64,000 bases of DNA from Streptomyces dioscori (lineage in GTDB: Bacteria; Actinomycetota; Actinomycetes; Streptomycetales; Streptomycetaceae): the NCBI RefSeq assembly GCF_003024195.1, contig NZ_KZ679046.1, positions 310,001-374,000 on the forward strand, written 5' to 3'. Under the pieces are notes generated by a model. That model made no database searches. It was given only the letters and a program-made list of their open reading frames with translations, and was not told the DNA's origin. Shown in pieces: positions 54,813 to 63,575 of this stretch; the stretch's first letter is position 1, and every line of letters starts with the position of its first letter. Position numbers and translations under genes: made by a program.

Positions 54813-56036
54813 TCAGGTCGACCAGATGACTCCGCCGTTGTGGAGGATGACCACCTTCGCGTCGGCACGGAGGATCAGCTGGGCGTTCGCGTGACCGTGG
54901 CTCTTGGAGGCCCAGATGGGACGGTCGTCACCGTTGTGGATGACGAGGTTGCCGTCCTCCTGGAAGATCGCCCGGTGGTTGCTGCCGAAGGTCATGGACG
55001 CCCAGATCGGCTTGTTCTTCTCGTTGTAGACGACGAGGTTGCCGTCGCCCTGCATGACCATGCGGATGCGGTTGGTGCTCCAGGACTGGCCCGACTGCAG
55101 CACGGTGGTCGCGTAGACCGTCTTGGTGCCCCAGTTCGGCTTCGGGTCCGCCTTCGGCTTGTCCTTGGCCGGGGACTTCGACTTCTTCGCCGCCGGGCTG
55201 CTCGTCTTCGCCTCCGGCGAGGGCGCGACGGCCTTGGGAACGACCTGCGGAGCCTCGACCTTCTTCGGCTTCTCCTTGCGCGGGGACGAACTGGGCGTCT
55301 CGGCCACGTAGTCGTCGAGGCCGGCAGGGGCGGAAGTCGCGTTCAGGACGGTGTCGGAACCCTCCGCGGCCAACCCCTTGGTGTCGGGGCGTCCGTCGTC
55401 CTGCGCGCTCCCGGCCAGCAGCAGCGGTATGGCGATCAGGACGGCACCGGCGATCGCGGCTCCCGCGAGGACCGGCTTGCGGGGGCGTCCGCTGTTGACC
55501 CCGGTGTTGGTCTTCGTGCCCGGCGGGGTCGTCGCGACGGCCGCCGCCACGGCGACGCCCTCCGCGCGCGACTCCGGTGCCTCGGCGGTCTCCGCCGTGG
55601 ACGAGGGCGCCGAAGGGGTGGTGGGGGTGGGGGGAGCGGCGGGGGTGGACGGCGTGGCAGGCGTGCCTGCGGCCTCCCCGGCCGGCTGGGTGGCGCTCTT
55701 GCCGGCCGGGTCGGCGCCGGTCTCCGCGGCCGGGGTGGTGCCCCGCCTCCCGGCCGGAGCTGTGCCTGACTTCACCTCGGAGGACTCGGAGGACTCCGAG
55801 GGCTTGGAGGACTGGGAGGGTTCGGAGGCCGCTGAAGTCTTGGACGACTCGGAGGCCGCGGAGGTCTCAGAGACCTCGGAGACCTCAGAGGTCTCAGGAG
55901 CCTCGGCAGAGGCCGGTGCTCGCTCGTCCGGTGCCGACGACGACGCGGGTGGGGACGCGGATGTGGACTCGGCCTCCTCCGCGCCGGCGGCGGCCCCCTC
56001 CGCGTTCGCGCCGGGGGTGTGGTGCTGGGGGGACAT
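54813..56036 (-). CDS. membrane-anchored B-lectin (GNA-like) protein
   Basis: This is a 407-residue protein. Residues 1-185 are disordered and very rich in Ser, Ala, Glu, Pro and Thr (ETSEVSEVSETSAASESS). One membrane helix follows (KPVLAGAAIAGAVLIAIPLL, about 188-208). A charged Lys/Pro/Ser linker then leads to a C-terminal bulb-type lectin domain (about 305-407) with the repeats MQGDGNLVVY, FQEDGNLVIH and a weaker LRADAKVVIL. No cleavable signal is present, so the N-terminus is probably cytoplasmic and the lectin outside. It is divergent from the T7SS-associated gene. The ATG follows GAGGAGG. Confidence 0.87.
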   Translation of the reverse strand: MSPQHHTPGANAEGAAAGAEEAESTSASPPASSSAPDERAPASAEAPETSEVSEVSETSAASESSKTSAASEPSQSSKPSESSESSEVKSGTAPAGRRGTTPAAETGADPAGKSATQPAGEAAGTPATPSTPAAPPTPTTPSAPSSTAETAEAPESRAEGVAVAAAVATTPPGTKTNTGVNSGRPRKPVLAGAAIAGAVLIAIPLLLAGSAQDDGRPDTKGLAAEGSDTVLNATSAPAGLDDYVAETPSSSPRKEKPKKVEAPQVVPKAVAPSPEAKTSSPAAKKSKSPAKDKPKADPKPNWGTKTVYATTVLQSGQSWSTNRIRMVMQGDGNLVVYNEKNKPIWASMTFGSNHRAIFQEDGNLVIHNGDDRPIWASKSHGHANAQLILRADAKVVILHNGGVIWST

Positions 56037-56171
56037 GCGGTACTCCTCCTCGGTGGCGGAGCTGTCGGTGGTGGGCACCGGCCCGAACAACGGCTGGGCC
56101 GATCCGATGCCCTCCTGAGCTGCGAGGCCTTCCCGTACGGCCCTGGCGTGGACGTCCGGATGGAAGGCACG

Positions 56172-56200
56172 TGTACAAGGCGGTACAGGGCACTTGTACA
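56172..56200. promoter_or_regulatory. TGTACAAG-N13-CTTGTACA inverted repeat
   Basis: This sits in the 449-bp divergent gap (56037-56485) between the B-lectin gene and the T7SS-associated gene. Exact 8-base arms at 56172-56179 and 56193-56200 flank a third GTAC at 56183-56186. It is a candidate operator controlling the lectin and secretion genes. The rest of the gap shows only the palindrome at 56369. Confidence 0.5.
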
Positions 56201-56368
56201 TGGACGGGTCCGATGGCGAACCCAACCTAGCCCGTCGCAGGGGTGACAGCAGCACCCTCAGCCCCAACCGCCCCTTCGCTTTGTCCACCCACGCCTCACT
56301 GCTCCCGGAAAGTTCCCCATCCGGGCAGCGAACGGGCACGCGGTCGCCCGATACGGGTCTGCCCCAAC

Positions 56369-56384
56369 GCCCCACGCGTGGGGC
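56369..56384. promoter_or_regulatory. 16-bp palindrome in divergent promoter region
   Basis: A perfect GCCCCACGCGTGGGGC palindrome lies about 100 bases upstream of the T7SS-associated gene. It could be an operator half of the divergent regulatory region or a structured leader. Confidence 0.4.
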
Positions 56385-56485
56385 ACGTGTGGCATCCTGT
56401 TGGCTCCCCGATCTGATCGATATCGGCATCGGCGTGCGCGCGTGAGGTGCGGCACCCAGGAATCCGTACGGACCGAAGAGTTCAG

Positions 56486-57370
56486 GTGAAGATGCGGCCC
56501 GGAGAACGGCAGGAGGGCAGGCACGACGCCTTGCCCGCGGTGCCCGACGGCTCCGGTGGGACCGCCGTCACCGAGCCACCTGCCACCGAGCCACCTGCCA
56601 CCGGCATCACGGACGTACCGGCCACCGCGGACACCGTCAGCACCCTGGATGACACCGACGGCCCCGACAGCCACGACATACCCGAGGCCGTACGGGCCGC
56701 TGCCCGCCGGGCTCCCGGTCACTGGATCGGGGTGGTCGACCCGGAGTGGACCGAGGAACGGACCCCGCCGGAGTGGGCGGTCCTGGGCGAGTGGCAGTCG
56801 GACGAGAGCGGGGGCGTGGGCGAGTACCGCGCCAACCCGGCATACCGGCCCTCCGCCCAGGTGCTCGGCTGGCCGGAGCCCACCGACCCGGTGGACGCGG
56901 CGGCGCAACGGGCCGCCACCGGTTACGGCACGGTGGACGAGGCACTCGCGGCACTGGCCGAGGCGGAGGTGACCGTGGTGCGCGCGCCGGACGGCGGACC
57001 GCTCACGGCCACCGGGCAGGACGGGGCACCGGTGGTGCTGTTGTTCACCTCACCGGCACACGAGTTCATGTCCCCGGTACTTCGCCATGGCAGGCTTCCG
57101 GCGCGGCAGCTGGCCCGGTCACTGAGCGGCTCGGGCACCCAGCTGATGGTCAACGCCGCAGCCGCGGCCCCCTTGTTGGTCCCGGCGGACAGCATTCTCG
57201 GTCCCGTACGTGGACCGGGCGTCGAGGAGACCGCCGCGGCGGACCGTACAGGCGCGGGTACAGGCATCGACACCAGTACTGGCACCGGCACTGCGAGCGC
57301 GCCGCCACCTGTCGACAGTTCTCCTGAACTCCATCCTCACAGCCCCCACATCGCAGGGAGGACCCCGTGA
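56486..57370 (+). CDS. type VII secretion system-associated protein
   Basis: This protein of about 294 residues has a disordered N-terminus (TEPPATEPPATGITDVPATAD), a conserved central block (HWIGVVDPEWTEE, PPEWAVLGEWQSDE, YRANPAYRPSAQVLGWPEPTDPVD) and an SseB-like second half (VVLLFTSPAHEFMSPVLRHG, TQLMVNAAAAAPLLVPAD). Proteins of this type are found in actinobacterial T7SS loci; the role is not established. No signal peptide is seen. The start is uncertain: GTG 56486 and ATG 56492 are best. It overlaps the next gene by GTGA. Confidence 0.65.
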   Translation: MKMRPGERQEGRHDALPAVPDGSGGTAVTEPPATEPPATGITDVPATADTVSTLDDTDGPDSHDIPEAVRAAARRAPGHWIGVVDPEWTEERTPPEWAVLGEWQSDESGGVGEYRANPAYRPSAQVLGWPEPTDPVDAAAQRAATGYGTVDEALAALAEAEVTVVRAPDGGPLTATGQDGAPVVLLFTSPAHEFMSPVLRHGRLPARQLARSLSGSGTQLMVNAAAAAPLLVPADSILGPVRGPGVEETAAADRTGAGTGIDTSTGTGTASAPPPVDSSPELHPHSPHIAGRTP

Positions 57371-58608
57371 CATCTTCGGCCCAGCAGCCCCCTGCCTCCC
57401 CGAGTGCGTCCGCTGATTCCGGTTCCGATTCCGGTAGCGGCTCCGGTTCCGGTTCCGTCGGCGAGGAGACGGCCACGACTGCCACCTCCAGCACAGCCTC
57501 CGCTTCCGCCCCTGCCTCCGGCCCCACCGCCGCTGTCGCCGAGACCAAGCCCGGGTCCGAGCCGGAGCGCACGCTCCAACCCGAACCCGAACCCGTGCAG
57601 GAAGCCGAGGCCGGGACCAAGTCCGAAGTCGCCGCGGACGCCGACGGCGACTCCGAGAGCGGAGAGACAGAGGCAGAGGCCGAGGCCGAACCGGGTGCCG
57701 CCGCCGAGGCCAAGAGCCGGCTCCCCGCGCTCGTACGGACCATGACGGCGACCGCGATCGACCGGCCGCAGCAGCAGACCGGGCCCGTGGGCCGGCCGGG
57801 CAAGGCCGTGCTGGCCGGGGCCGCCGTAGCGGGTGCGCTGCTGGTGTCCGTGCCGTTGCTGATGCTCGGCGGGGACGACGACGAGAACCGCAGGGGACCG
57901 GCCTCGGCCGGAACCGTGCTGGGTGGCAACGCCCAGGAAGTACCCGGCGAGTTCGCGGAGACCTCGCCCGACACGGGTTCCGCGCCCGACGGCAAGAAGG
58001 ACCCCGTCCAGCAGGGCAAATCGGCCCAGAACGCCGCCACGTCCGCCCCGGCGAAGAGCGAGGGCAAAGACAAGGGCAAGGGCGAGGAGGACGGCGGGGC
58101 CGGGAAGGACGCCGCCGGGAAGGACTCCGGCCAGAAGGAAGAACCGGCGAAGCAGAGCGGCGGGAAGACGACGTCCGGTGGGGGCAAGAGCCAGGGCACG
58201 AAGGCCGGTTCGGGGGTGACTCTCAGCGCCCCCGTCTCCCTGCGCAGTCACCTCTCGGGCAAGTGCATCGACGTACCGGGCAGCGATTTCGGCGACGGCA
58301 AGAAGCTGTTCGTGTGGGACTGCAACGGCGGGGCCGCCCAGAAATGGCAGTTCGCCTCCGACGGCACCGTCCGGATCAAGGGCCTCTGCCTGGACGTGGC
58401 CAATGCGAATTACAACGACGGCACTCCCATCCAGATCGCCCGGTGCAGTGGCAACGCCGCCCAGAAGTTCGTGCTGAACGCCAGCCACGACCTGGTCAAC
58501 ACCGTCGTCGGCAAGTGCGTCGACATCAAGGACAACAACCGGGGCAGCGGTGCCTGGCTGCAGCTGTGGAGCTGCGCGGGGACCGACAACCAGAAGTGGA
58601 GCGTCTGA
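57367..58608 (+). CDS. membrane-anchored ricin B-type lectin protein
   Basis: This 413-residue protein has the same plan as the divergent B-lectin gene: a Ser/Glu/Ala-rich disordered N-terminus (1-145), one helix (KAVLAGAAVAGALLVSVPLLML, about 147-168), a Lys/Gly/Glu-rich linker (170-280), then a beta-trefoil ricin-type lectin (about 282-413). QxW-type motifs are QKWQF, QKFVL and QKWSV, and paired Cys occur as in KCIDVPG and LCLDVAN. It is expected to bind glycans outside the cell. The GTG start is translationally coupled to the T7SS-associated gene. Confidence 0.9.
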   Translation: MTSSAQQPPASPSASADSGSDSGSGSGSGSVGEETATTATSSTASASAPASGPTAAVAETKPGSEPERTLQPEPEPVQEAEAGTKSEVAADADGDSESGETEAEAEAEPGAAAEAKSRLPALVRTMTATAIDRPQQQTGPVGRPGKAVLAGAAVAGALLVSVPLLMLGGDDDENRRGPASAGTVLGGNAQEVPGEFAETSPDTGSAPDGKKDPVQQGKSAQNAATSAPAKSEGKDKGKGEEDGGAGKDAAGKDSGQKEEPAKQSGGKTTSGGGKSQGTKAGSGVTLSAPVSLRSHLSGKCIDVPGSDFGDGKKLFVWDCNGGAAQKWQFASDGTVRIKGLCLDVANANYNDGTPIQIARCSGNAAQKFVLNASHDLVNTVVGKCVDIKDNNRGSGAWLQLWSCAGTDNQKWSV

Positions 58609-58736
58609 GACAAGGCGCCCGCAGCCCGAGAGGGTCCCGGACCGCCCGAGAAGGGTCCGGACAGCCCGGGAGCACCCCTCTCGGCACCCGCCCGCCCCAG
58701 GGCGAGGCATGATGGCACCGTCGGTTTCACCGACAC

Positions 58737-58757
58737 GCGCCCCCGGTGAGGGGGCGC
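58737..58757 (+). terminator. hairpin just upstream of the AAA ATPase gene
   Basis: Arms GCGCCCCC (58737-58744) and GGGGGCGC (58750-58757) with a GGTGA loop lie in the 185-base gap after the ricin-lectin gene. It may be an intercistronic terminator or attenuator; the ribosome binding site of the next gene follows 22 bases later. Confidence 0.4.
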
Positions 58758-58793
58758 CCGTAGAGGAAGCCCCCGTGGCAAGGAGGTTGGTGC

Positions 58794-61700
58794 GTGTCGC
58801 GCCAGGTACTGACGGTCGGTCCGGGGGACCGGGATCGCTACCGGACGATCGGTGAGGCACTCTCGGCTGCCCGTACCGGCGCGCTCATCAGCGTCCGGCC
58901 CGGGACGTACGCGGAGAACCTGGTGATCAACACCAGGGTCACCCTCACTGCCGAAGAGGGCCGGGGCACCGTGGAGATCCGGCCGCGCTCGGGCGTCGTG
59001 CTCGCGCTGCGCGCCGACGCCGTGATGCTCTCCGAACTCACCCTGCGCGGCGGCGACGCCGAGCAGCCCGCCGTGGATGTGCGGCGCGGACAGGCCGCGC
59101 TGGACGGCTGCGAGATCATCGGCTCCGCCTGGACCGCGCTGCTGGCCGGGGGCACCGGCTCGATCGCGCTGCGCGAGTGCCGGGTGAGCAACTCGCAGGG
59201 CGCGGGCATCGTGGTCACCTCGACCACGCCCACCACCGTGGAGTCCTGCACCTTCGAGCACCTCGGCACCAGCGGCCTGGTCCTCGCGGAGCAGGGCGAG
59301 GCACGGGTCCGCGGCTGCACGGTCCGCGACGCCCGCGGCAACGGCCTGCTCGCCAACGGCGAATCCCGCGGCACGGTCGAGGACTGCGACATCTCCTCCA
59401 CCGACAAGCCCTCCATCGCCCTGGAGGAGAACAGCTCCCTCTCGGTGATCCGCACGGTGGTGCACGACACCAGTACCGGTGTGCACCTGAGCAGCGGGGG
59501 CCGAACGACGCTGGAGGACGTCCGCGTCACCGGCTCGTCCGGGAACGGGATCGTCCTGGCCAAGGGCACCGACCCGGTGCTGCGCCGCTGCCGCGTCTCG
59601 CGCACCCGCGGACACGGCGTGCTGGTCACCGACCGGTCACGTGGCACCTTCGAGGACTGCTGGGTGGACGGCGCGCAGGGCGCCGCCCTGCGGGTCGCCG
59701 GGGCGGCCTCCCCGGCCCTGACCGGTCTGACGGTCCGCGACTGCGACCAGACGGGGCTGCTCCTGGAGGAGGACTCGGCGGCGGAGCTCGACCACCTGGA
59801 GGTGATCGGCGGCTCGCCCGCCATCGCGGTGCGCGGCGGCGCCAACCCGCTGCTGCGCCGGGCCAGACTGGTGGAGCCTTCCGGCGACGGCATCGTGCTC
59901 TCCAAGGACGCCCGGGGCCGCGCGGAGGACTGTGAGATCGTCCGGCCGAAGGGCGCGGGCGTACGCGTGGCCTCCGGCAGCACCCTCTACCTGGCCGGCG
60001 GCGGAGTCTCCGACACCACCACCAACGGCCTGGTCGTCGACGACGGCGGCAACGTCACCGTCCGCGACTTCCGCATCGAGATATCCGGCGAGGAGGGCGT
60101 GGTCGTCGCCGCGGGCGGCGAACTGACCGCCAACCGCACCTCGGTGCACGCCCCCCGGGGTCACGGTTTCCTGCTCCGAGAGGGCGCGCTCGCCTCGCTC
60201 AGCGGCTGCGAGGTCTCCGGCGGCGCCCAGGACGGCTTCCGGATCGAGTCCACCGCGCCGGTCTCCCTGGTGAACTGCCTCGCCCGGGAGAACGAGGGCG
60301 GCGGCCTGGTGCAGACCGCCCCAGGCGAGCGGCTGGCCGTGGAGGGCCTGAACAGCAACGGCAACGGCAAGCGGGACGCGTGGGGTTCCGGCAGCGCCGA
60401 GAACACCGACCCGGCCGGCTCCGGCGCCGCGGACGCGCCCGCGGCGGACCGTCCGGAAGGCCCGCTCGGCGCCCTGAACGCGCTGATCGGCCTGGAGAAC
60501 GTCAAGCAACAGGTACGTACGCTGGTCAATCTGACCCAGCTCGCCCAGCGCCGCGAGCAGCTCGGCATGTCGGCCCCGCCGATGAGCCGCCACCTGATCT
60601 TCGCGGGCCCGCCCGGCACCGGCAAGACCACCGTCGCCCGCCTCTACGGGGCGATCCTCGCCGAACTGGGCTCCCTGCGCAGCGGGCACCTGGTGGAGGT
60701 CTCCCGCGCCGACCTGGTCGCGCAGGTCGTCGGCGGAACCGCCATAAAGACCACCGAGACCTTCCAGCGGGCACTCGGCGGCGTGCTGTTCGTCGACGAG
60801 GCGTACACGCTGACCTCGGACAGCAACAACGGCGGCGCCGACTTCGGCCGCGAGGCGGTGGACACCCTGCTCAAGCTGATGGAGGACCACCGCGACGACG
60901 TGGTGGTGGTCGCCGCCGGCTACTCACGCGAGATGGACTCCTTCCTCGCCTCCAACCCGGGCCTCGCCTCGCGCTTCTCGCGGACCGTCGAGTTCGAGAA
61001 CTACTCGGTGCCCGAACTGGTCGCGATCATGGAGAACATGTGCGCCCAGCACCAGTACGAACTGGGTGAGGGCACCGAGGCGGCGCTCGCCGCGCACTTC
61101 GAGGCCATGCCGCGGGACGAGGGCTTCGGCAACGGCCGTGCCGCGCGCGGCGTGTTCGAGGAGATGGTGGACAGACAGGCGGTCCGGCTCGCCTCCCAGC
61201 AGCAGGTCGGCGAGCGCGACCTGCGGCTGCTGCTGCCCGACGACGTCTCCGCGACCGCCGTCACCGACGCGGCCGGGACCGCGGTCCCGACCGACGACCC
61301 GCTGACCCGCCTCGGCGACATGATCGGACTTTCCGAGGTGAAGCGCGAGGTCGCGGACCTGGTCAACCTCATCACCACGGCCCGCCACCGGGCCGCCGCC
61401 GGGCTGCCGGTACCGTCGCTCAGCAACCACCTCGTCTTCACCGGTCCGCCGGGTACGGGCAAGACGACCGTCGCCCGCCTATACGGGGAGATCCTCACCC
61501 AGCTAGGCGTCCTCCAGCGGGGCCAGCTGATCGAAGCGGCCCGCGCCGACCTCGTCGGCCGCTACATCGGCCACACCGCCCAGCTCACCCGCGAGGTCTT
61601 CGAGAAGGCCCGCGGCGGTGTGCTGTTCATCGACGAGGCGTACACCCTCACCCCGCGCGGCAACGGCGCCGACTTCGGGCAGGAGGCGGTGGACACCCTG

Positions 61701-62111
61701 CTCAAGCTGATGGAGGACCACCGCGACGAGGTCGTCGTCATCGTCGCCGGCTACACCGACGAGATGGAGCGCTTCCTCGCCTCCAACCCGGGCCTGTCCT
61801 CGCGCTTCCCGCGCAGGATCGCCTTCGCCGACTACTCCTCGGAGGAACTGGTCACCATCGTCCGCACCCAGGCCGCGAACATGGGCTACGAGTGCGGGCC
61901 CGGCACCGGCCCGCTGCTCAAGGAGTACTTCGAGTCGCTGCCCCGGGACCGGTCCTTCGGCAACGCCCGCCTGGCCCGCCAGGTGGTCGAGTCGATGGTC
62001 ACCCGGCAGGCGGGGCGGCTCAGTTCGCTGGCCGCGCCCACCCTGGACGACCTGCGCATCCTCCTGCCCGGCGACGTCGTGGCCGTGACCCCGAAGGCGG
62101 CTCCCCGATGA
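58794..62111 (+). CDS. beta-helix/double AAA+ ATPase, EccA-like
   Basis: This 1,105-residue protein starts with a right-handed parallel beta-helix (about 15-520) built from repeated PbH1-type turns such as GNGIVLAKGTDPVLRRC. Two CbbX/SpoVK-type AAA+ modules follow: Walker A GPPGTGKTT at about 605 and 883, Walker B LFVDEAYTL and LFIDEAYTL, and LASNPGL(A/S)SRF arginine-finger regions. The modules resemble EccA, the cytoplasmic T7SS chaperone ATPase, but the TPR domain is replaced by the beta-helix and the AAA unit is doubled. The GTG start follows AAGGAGG. It overlaps mycP by ATGA. Confidence 0.9.
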   Translation: MSRQVLTVGPGDRDRYRTIGEALSAARTGALISVRPGTYAENLVINTRVTLTAEEGRGTVEIRPRSGVVLALRADAVMLSELTLRGGDAEQPAVDVRRGQAALDGCEIIGSAWTALLAGGTGSIALRECRVSNSQGAGIVVTSTTPTTVESCTFEHLGTSGLVLAEQGEARVRGCTVRDARGNGLLANGESRGTVEDCDISSTDKPSIALEENSSLSVIRTVVHDTSTGVHLSSGGRTTLEDVRVTGSSGNGIVLAKGTDPVLRRCRVSRTRGHGVLVTDRSRGTFEDCWVDGAQGAALRVAGAASPALTGLTVRDCDQTGLLLEEDSAAELDHLEVIGGSPAIAVRGGANPLLRRARLVEPSGDGIVLSKDARGRAEDCEIVRPKGAGVRVASGSTLYLAGGGVSDTTTNGLVVDDGGNVTVRDFRIEISGEEGVVVAAGGELTANRTSVHAPRGHGFLLREGALASLSGCEVSGGAQDGFRIESTAPVSLVNCLARENEGGGLVQTAPGERLAVEGLNSNGNGKRDAWGSGSAENTDPAGSGAADAPAADRPEGPLGALNALIGLENVKQQVRTLVNLTQLAQRREQLGMSAPPMSRHLIFAGPPGTGKTTVARLYGAILAELGSLRSGHLVEVSRADLVAQVVGGTAIKTTETFQRALGGVLFVDEAYTLTSDSNNGGADFGREAVDTLLKLMEDHRDDVVVVAAGYSREMDSFLASNPGLASRFSRTVEFENYSVPELVAIMENMCAQHQYELGEGTEAALAAHFEAMPRDEGFGNGRAARGVFEEMVDRQAVRLASQQQVGERDLRLLLPDDVSATAVTDAAGTAVPTDDPLTRLGDMIGLSEVKREVADLVNLITTARHRAAAGLPVPSLSNHLVFTGPPGTGKTTVARLYGEILTQLGVLQRGQLIEAARADLVGRYIGHTAQLTREVFEKARGGVLFIDEAYTLTPRGNGADFGQEAVDTLLKLMEDHRDEVVVIVAGYTDEMERFLASNPGLSSRFPRRIAFADYSSEELVTIVRTQAANMGYECGPGTGPLLKEYFESLPRDRSFGNARLARQVVESMVTRQAGRLSSLAAPTLDDLRILLPGDVVAVTPKAAPR

Positions 62112-63373
62112 AGACGTCCGCCCGCGGGGCCGCCCGCATGCTGTCCGGGGTCGGCTGCGTCGCCGCCCTGCTGCTGCCCACGGCCGTCACGGCCCAGGCG
62201 GCGCCCCTGGCGCGCGTTCCGGCGGCCGACGGCAAGAAGGGCCAGGAACTGCCCGGCATGCCGTCCTCGCTCGACTCGGACGCGCCCTGCACCCCCGCCT
62301 CCCGTGAGAAGGCGAAGAAGCAGGACTGGTCGCGTCAGCGCCTCGACCTGGACCGGCTGCACGGGTACAGCAGCGGTACGGGGGTGACCGTCGCCCTCAT
62401 CGACACCGGTGTCGACACCGGGGCCGAAGGTCTCGACGGCCGGGTCACCGCCCAGGGCACGGCCGCTGACGACTGTGTCGGGCACGGGACCTTCCTGGCC
62501 GGACTGATCGCCGGGGCCGGCGGAGGCGGTGCGCAACTGACCGGTGTCGCCCCCGGTGCGAAAATCCTTGCCCTGCGCGGCACCGACCAGCGCGGGCAGG
62601 CGAGTTCCGCGCTGGTCGTGGCGGCGGTGCGCGCGGCGACCGAGGCCGACGCCGACGTCATCGCGGTGTCGGTGGCCCTGCCACGCCGTGACGCGGAGCT
62701 GACGCGTGCGGTCGCTGACGCGCGGCGGGCGGGGGCGGTCGTGGTGGCCGCGGCCACGCCGGATCCGCCGCGAGGGGCCGCGGCCTCCGACGAGATCCCG
62801 CCCCGCAGCTACTGGCCTGCCGCCGAACCCGGTGTCCTGTCGGTCGCCGACATGCTTCCCGCCGGGGTCCGGCCTGACAACGCGCTGGCCACCAGCGGTG
62901 TCGACCTGGTCGCCCCTGGCGCGGGGGTCGTCTCCGGCGGTCCGCGCGGGGACGGGCACTACCTCGGCGCGGGCGCGTCGGTGGCCGCCGCCTACGCGGC
63001 CGGGGCCGCCGCGGCGGTGCGGGCCGCCCGGCCCGACGACTCGGCCGACGACGTCGCCCGCCGGCTGACCGCGACCGCGTACCCGGCGGACATCCCGCAG
63101 CTCGACGCCTACGCCGCCGTCACCACGGTCCTCAGTGACTCCGCCGCGGCCGGTGGGGCTGAGCGGGCCGCCGATCCCGTGACCGTGCGCGACACGGCCT
63201 CGGCGGATCGGGCCACCGATCGGGCGACGCTCTTCGTGGTCCTCGGCACGGGTGGCGTTCTTGCCGTTCTGTGGGGCGCCTTCGCCCTTCCCCGGGCCCG
63301 GGCACGGGGGTGGCGGCCGGCCGCTGCTTCCGCCTCCGCGCGACCGGTCGCCGCTGAAGCGGACGGGGACTGA
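62108..63373 (+). CDS. mycP: mycosin-like S8 serine protease with altered active site
   Basis: This 421-residue protein has an N-terminal signal peptide (LLLPTAVTAQAAP) and a C-terminal membrane helix (LFVVLGTGGVLAVLWGAFAL, about 376-395), the usual mycosin layout for a protease held outside the membrane in the T7SS complex. The catalytic Asp is in VALIDTGVD, His in VGHGTFLAGL, and Ser in GAGASVAAAYAAG (GAS replaces GTS). The oxyanion Asn of AAAGN is missing: the region reads VVVAAATPDPPRG. Activity may be reduced or lost. It is translationally coupled to the AAA gene. Confidence 0.87.
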   Translation: MKTSARGAARMLSGVGCVAALLLPTAVTAQAAPLARVPAADGKKGQELPGMPSSLDSDAPCTPASREKAKKQDWSRQRLDLDRLHGYSSGTGVTVALIDTGVDTGAEGLDGRVTAQGTAADDCVGHGTFLAGLIAGAGGGGAQLTGVAPGAKILALRGTDQRGQASSALVVAAVRAATEADADVIAVSVALPRRDAELTRAVADARRAGAVVVAAATPDPPRGAAASDEIPPRSYWPAAEPGVLSVADMLPAGVRPDNALATSGVDLVAPGAGVVSGGPRGDGHYLGAGASVAAAYAAGAAAAVRAARPDDSADDVARRLTATAYPADIPQLDAYAAVTTVLSDSAAAGGAERAADPVTVRDTASADRATDRATLFVVLGTGGVLAVLWGAFALPRARARGWRPAAASASARPVAAEADGD

Positions 63374-63410
63374 CGGCCGCTCGTCGCCTGCGGGCCGGCG
63401 GGGGCCGGCC

Positions 63411-63504
63411 GCGCAGTTCCCCGCGCCCCTTGAGGCGGTGGGCCTGCGGGTTGCTTGGTGGGTGCGGCTCGGTGGGGGCTGGTCGCGCAGTTCCCCGCGC
63501 CCCT
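63411..63504. repeat. GCGCAGTTCCCCGCGCCCCT repeats
   Basis: Two exact 20-base copies (63411-63430 and 63485-63504) lie after mycP. A third copy with one change (GCGCCG) forms part of the hairpin at 63520-63539. This family of short repeats is common in Streptomyces intergenic regions and often ends in a hairpin. Confidence 0.8.
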
Positions 63505-63508
63505 TGCG

Positions 63509-63574
63509 GGTAAAAGATTGCGCCGTTCCCCGCGCCCCTGAAAAGGGGCGCGGGGAACGGCGCAATCTTTTACC
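63509..63574. terminator. bidirectional terminator with 31-bp perfect arms
   Basis: Exact 31-base arms (63509-63539 and 63544-63574) with a GAAA loop lie between the convergent mycP and eccC genes. The outer part contains TAAAAGATTGCGCC, so each transcript ends in a U-rich stretch (TTTTACC on either strand). It should stop transcription from both sides. Confidence 0.9.
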
Positions 63575-63575
63575 T

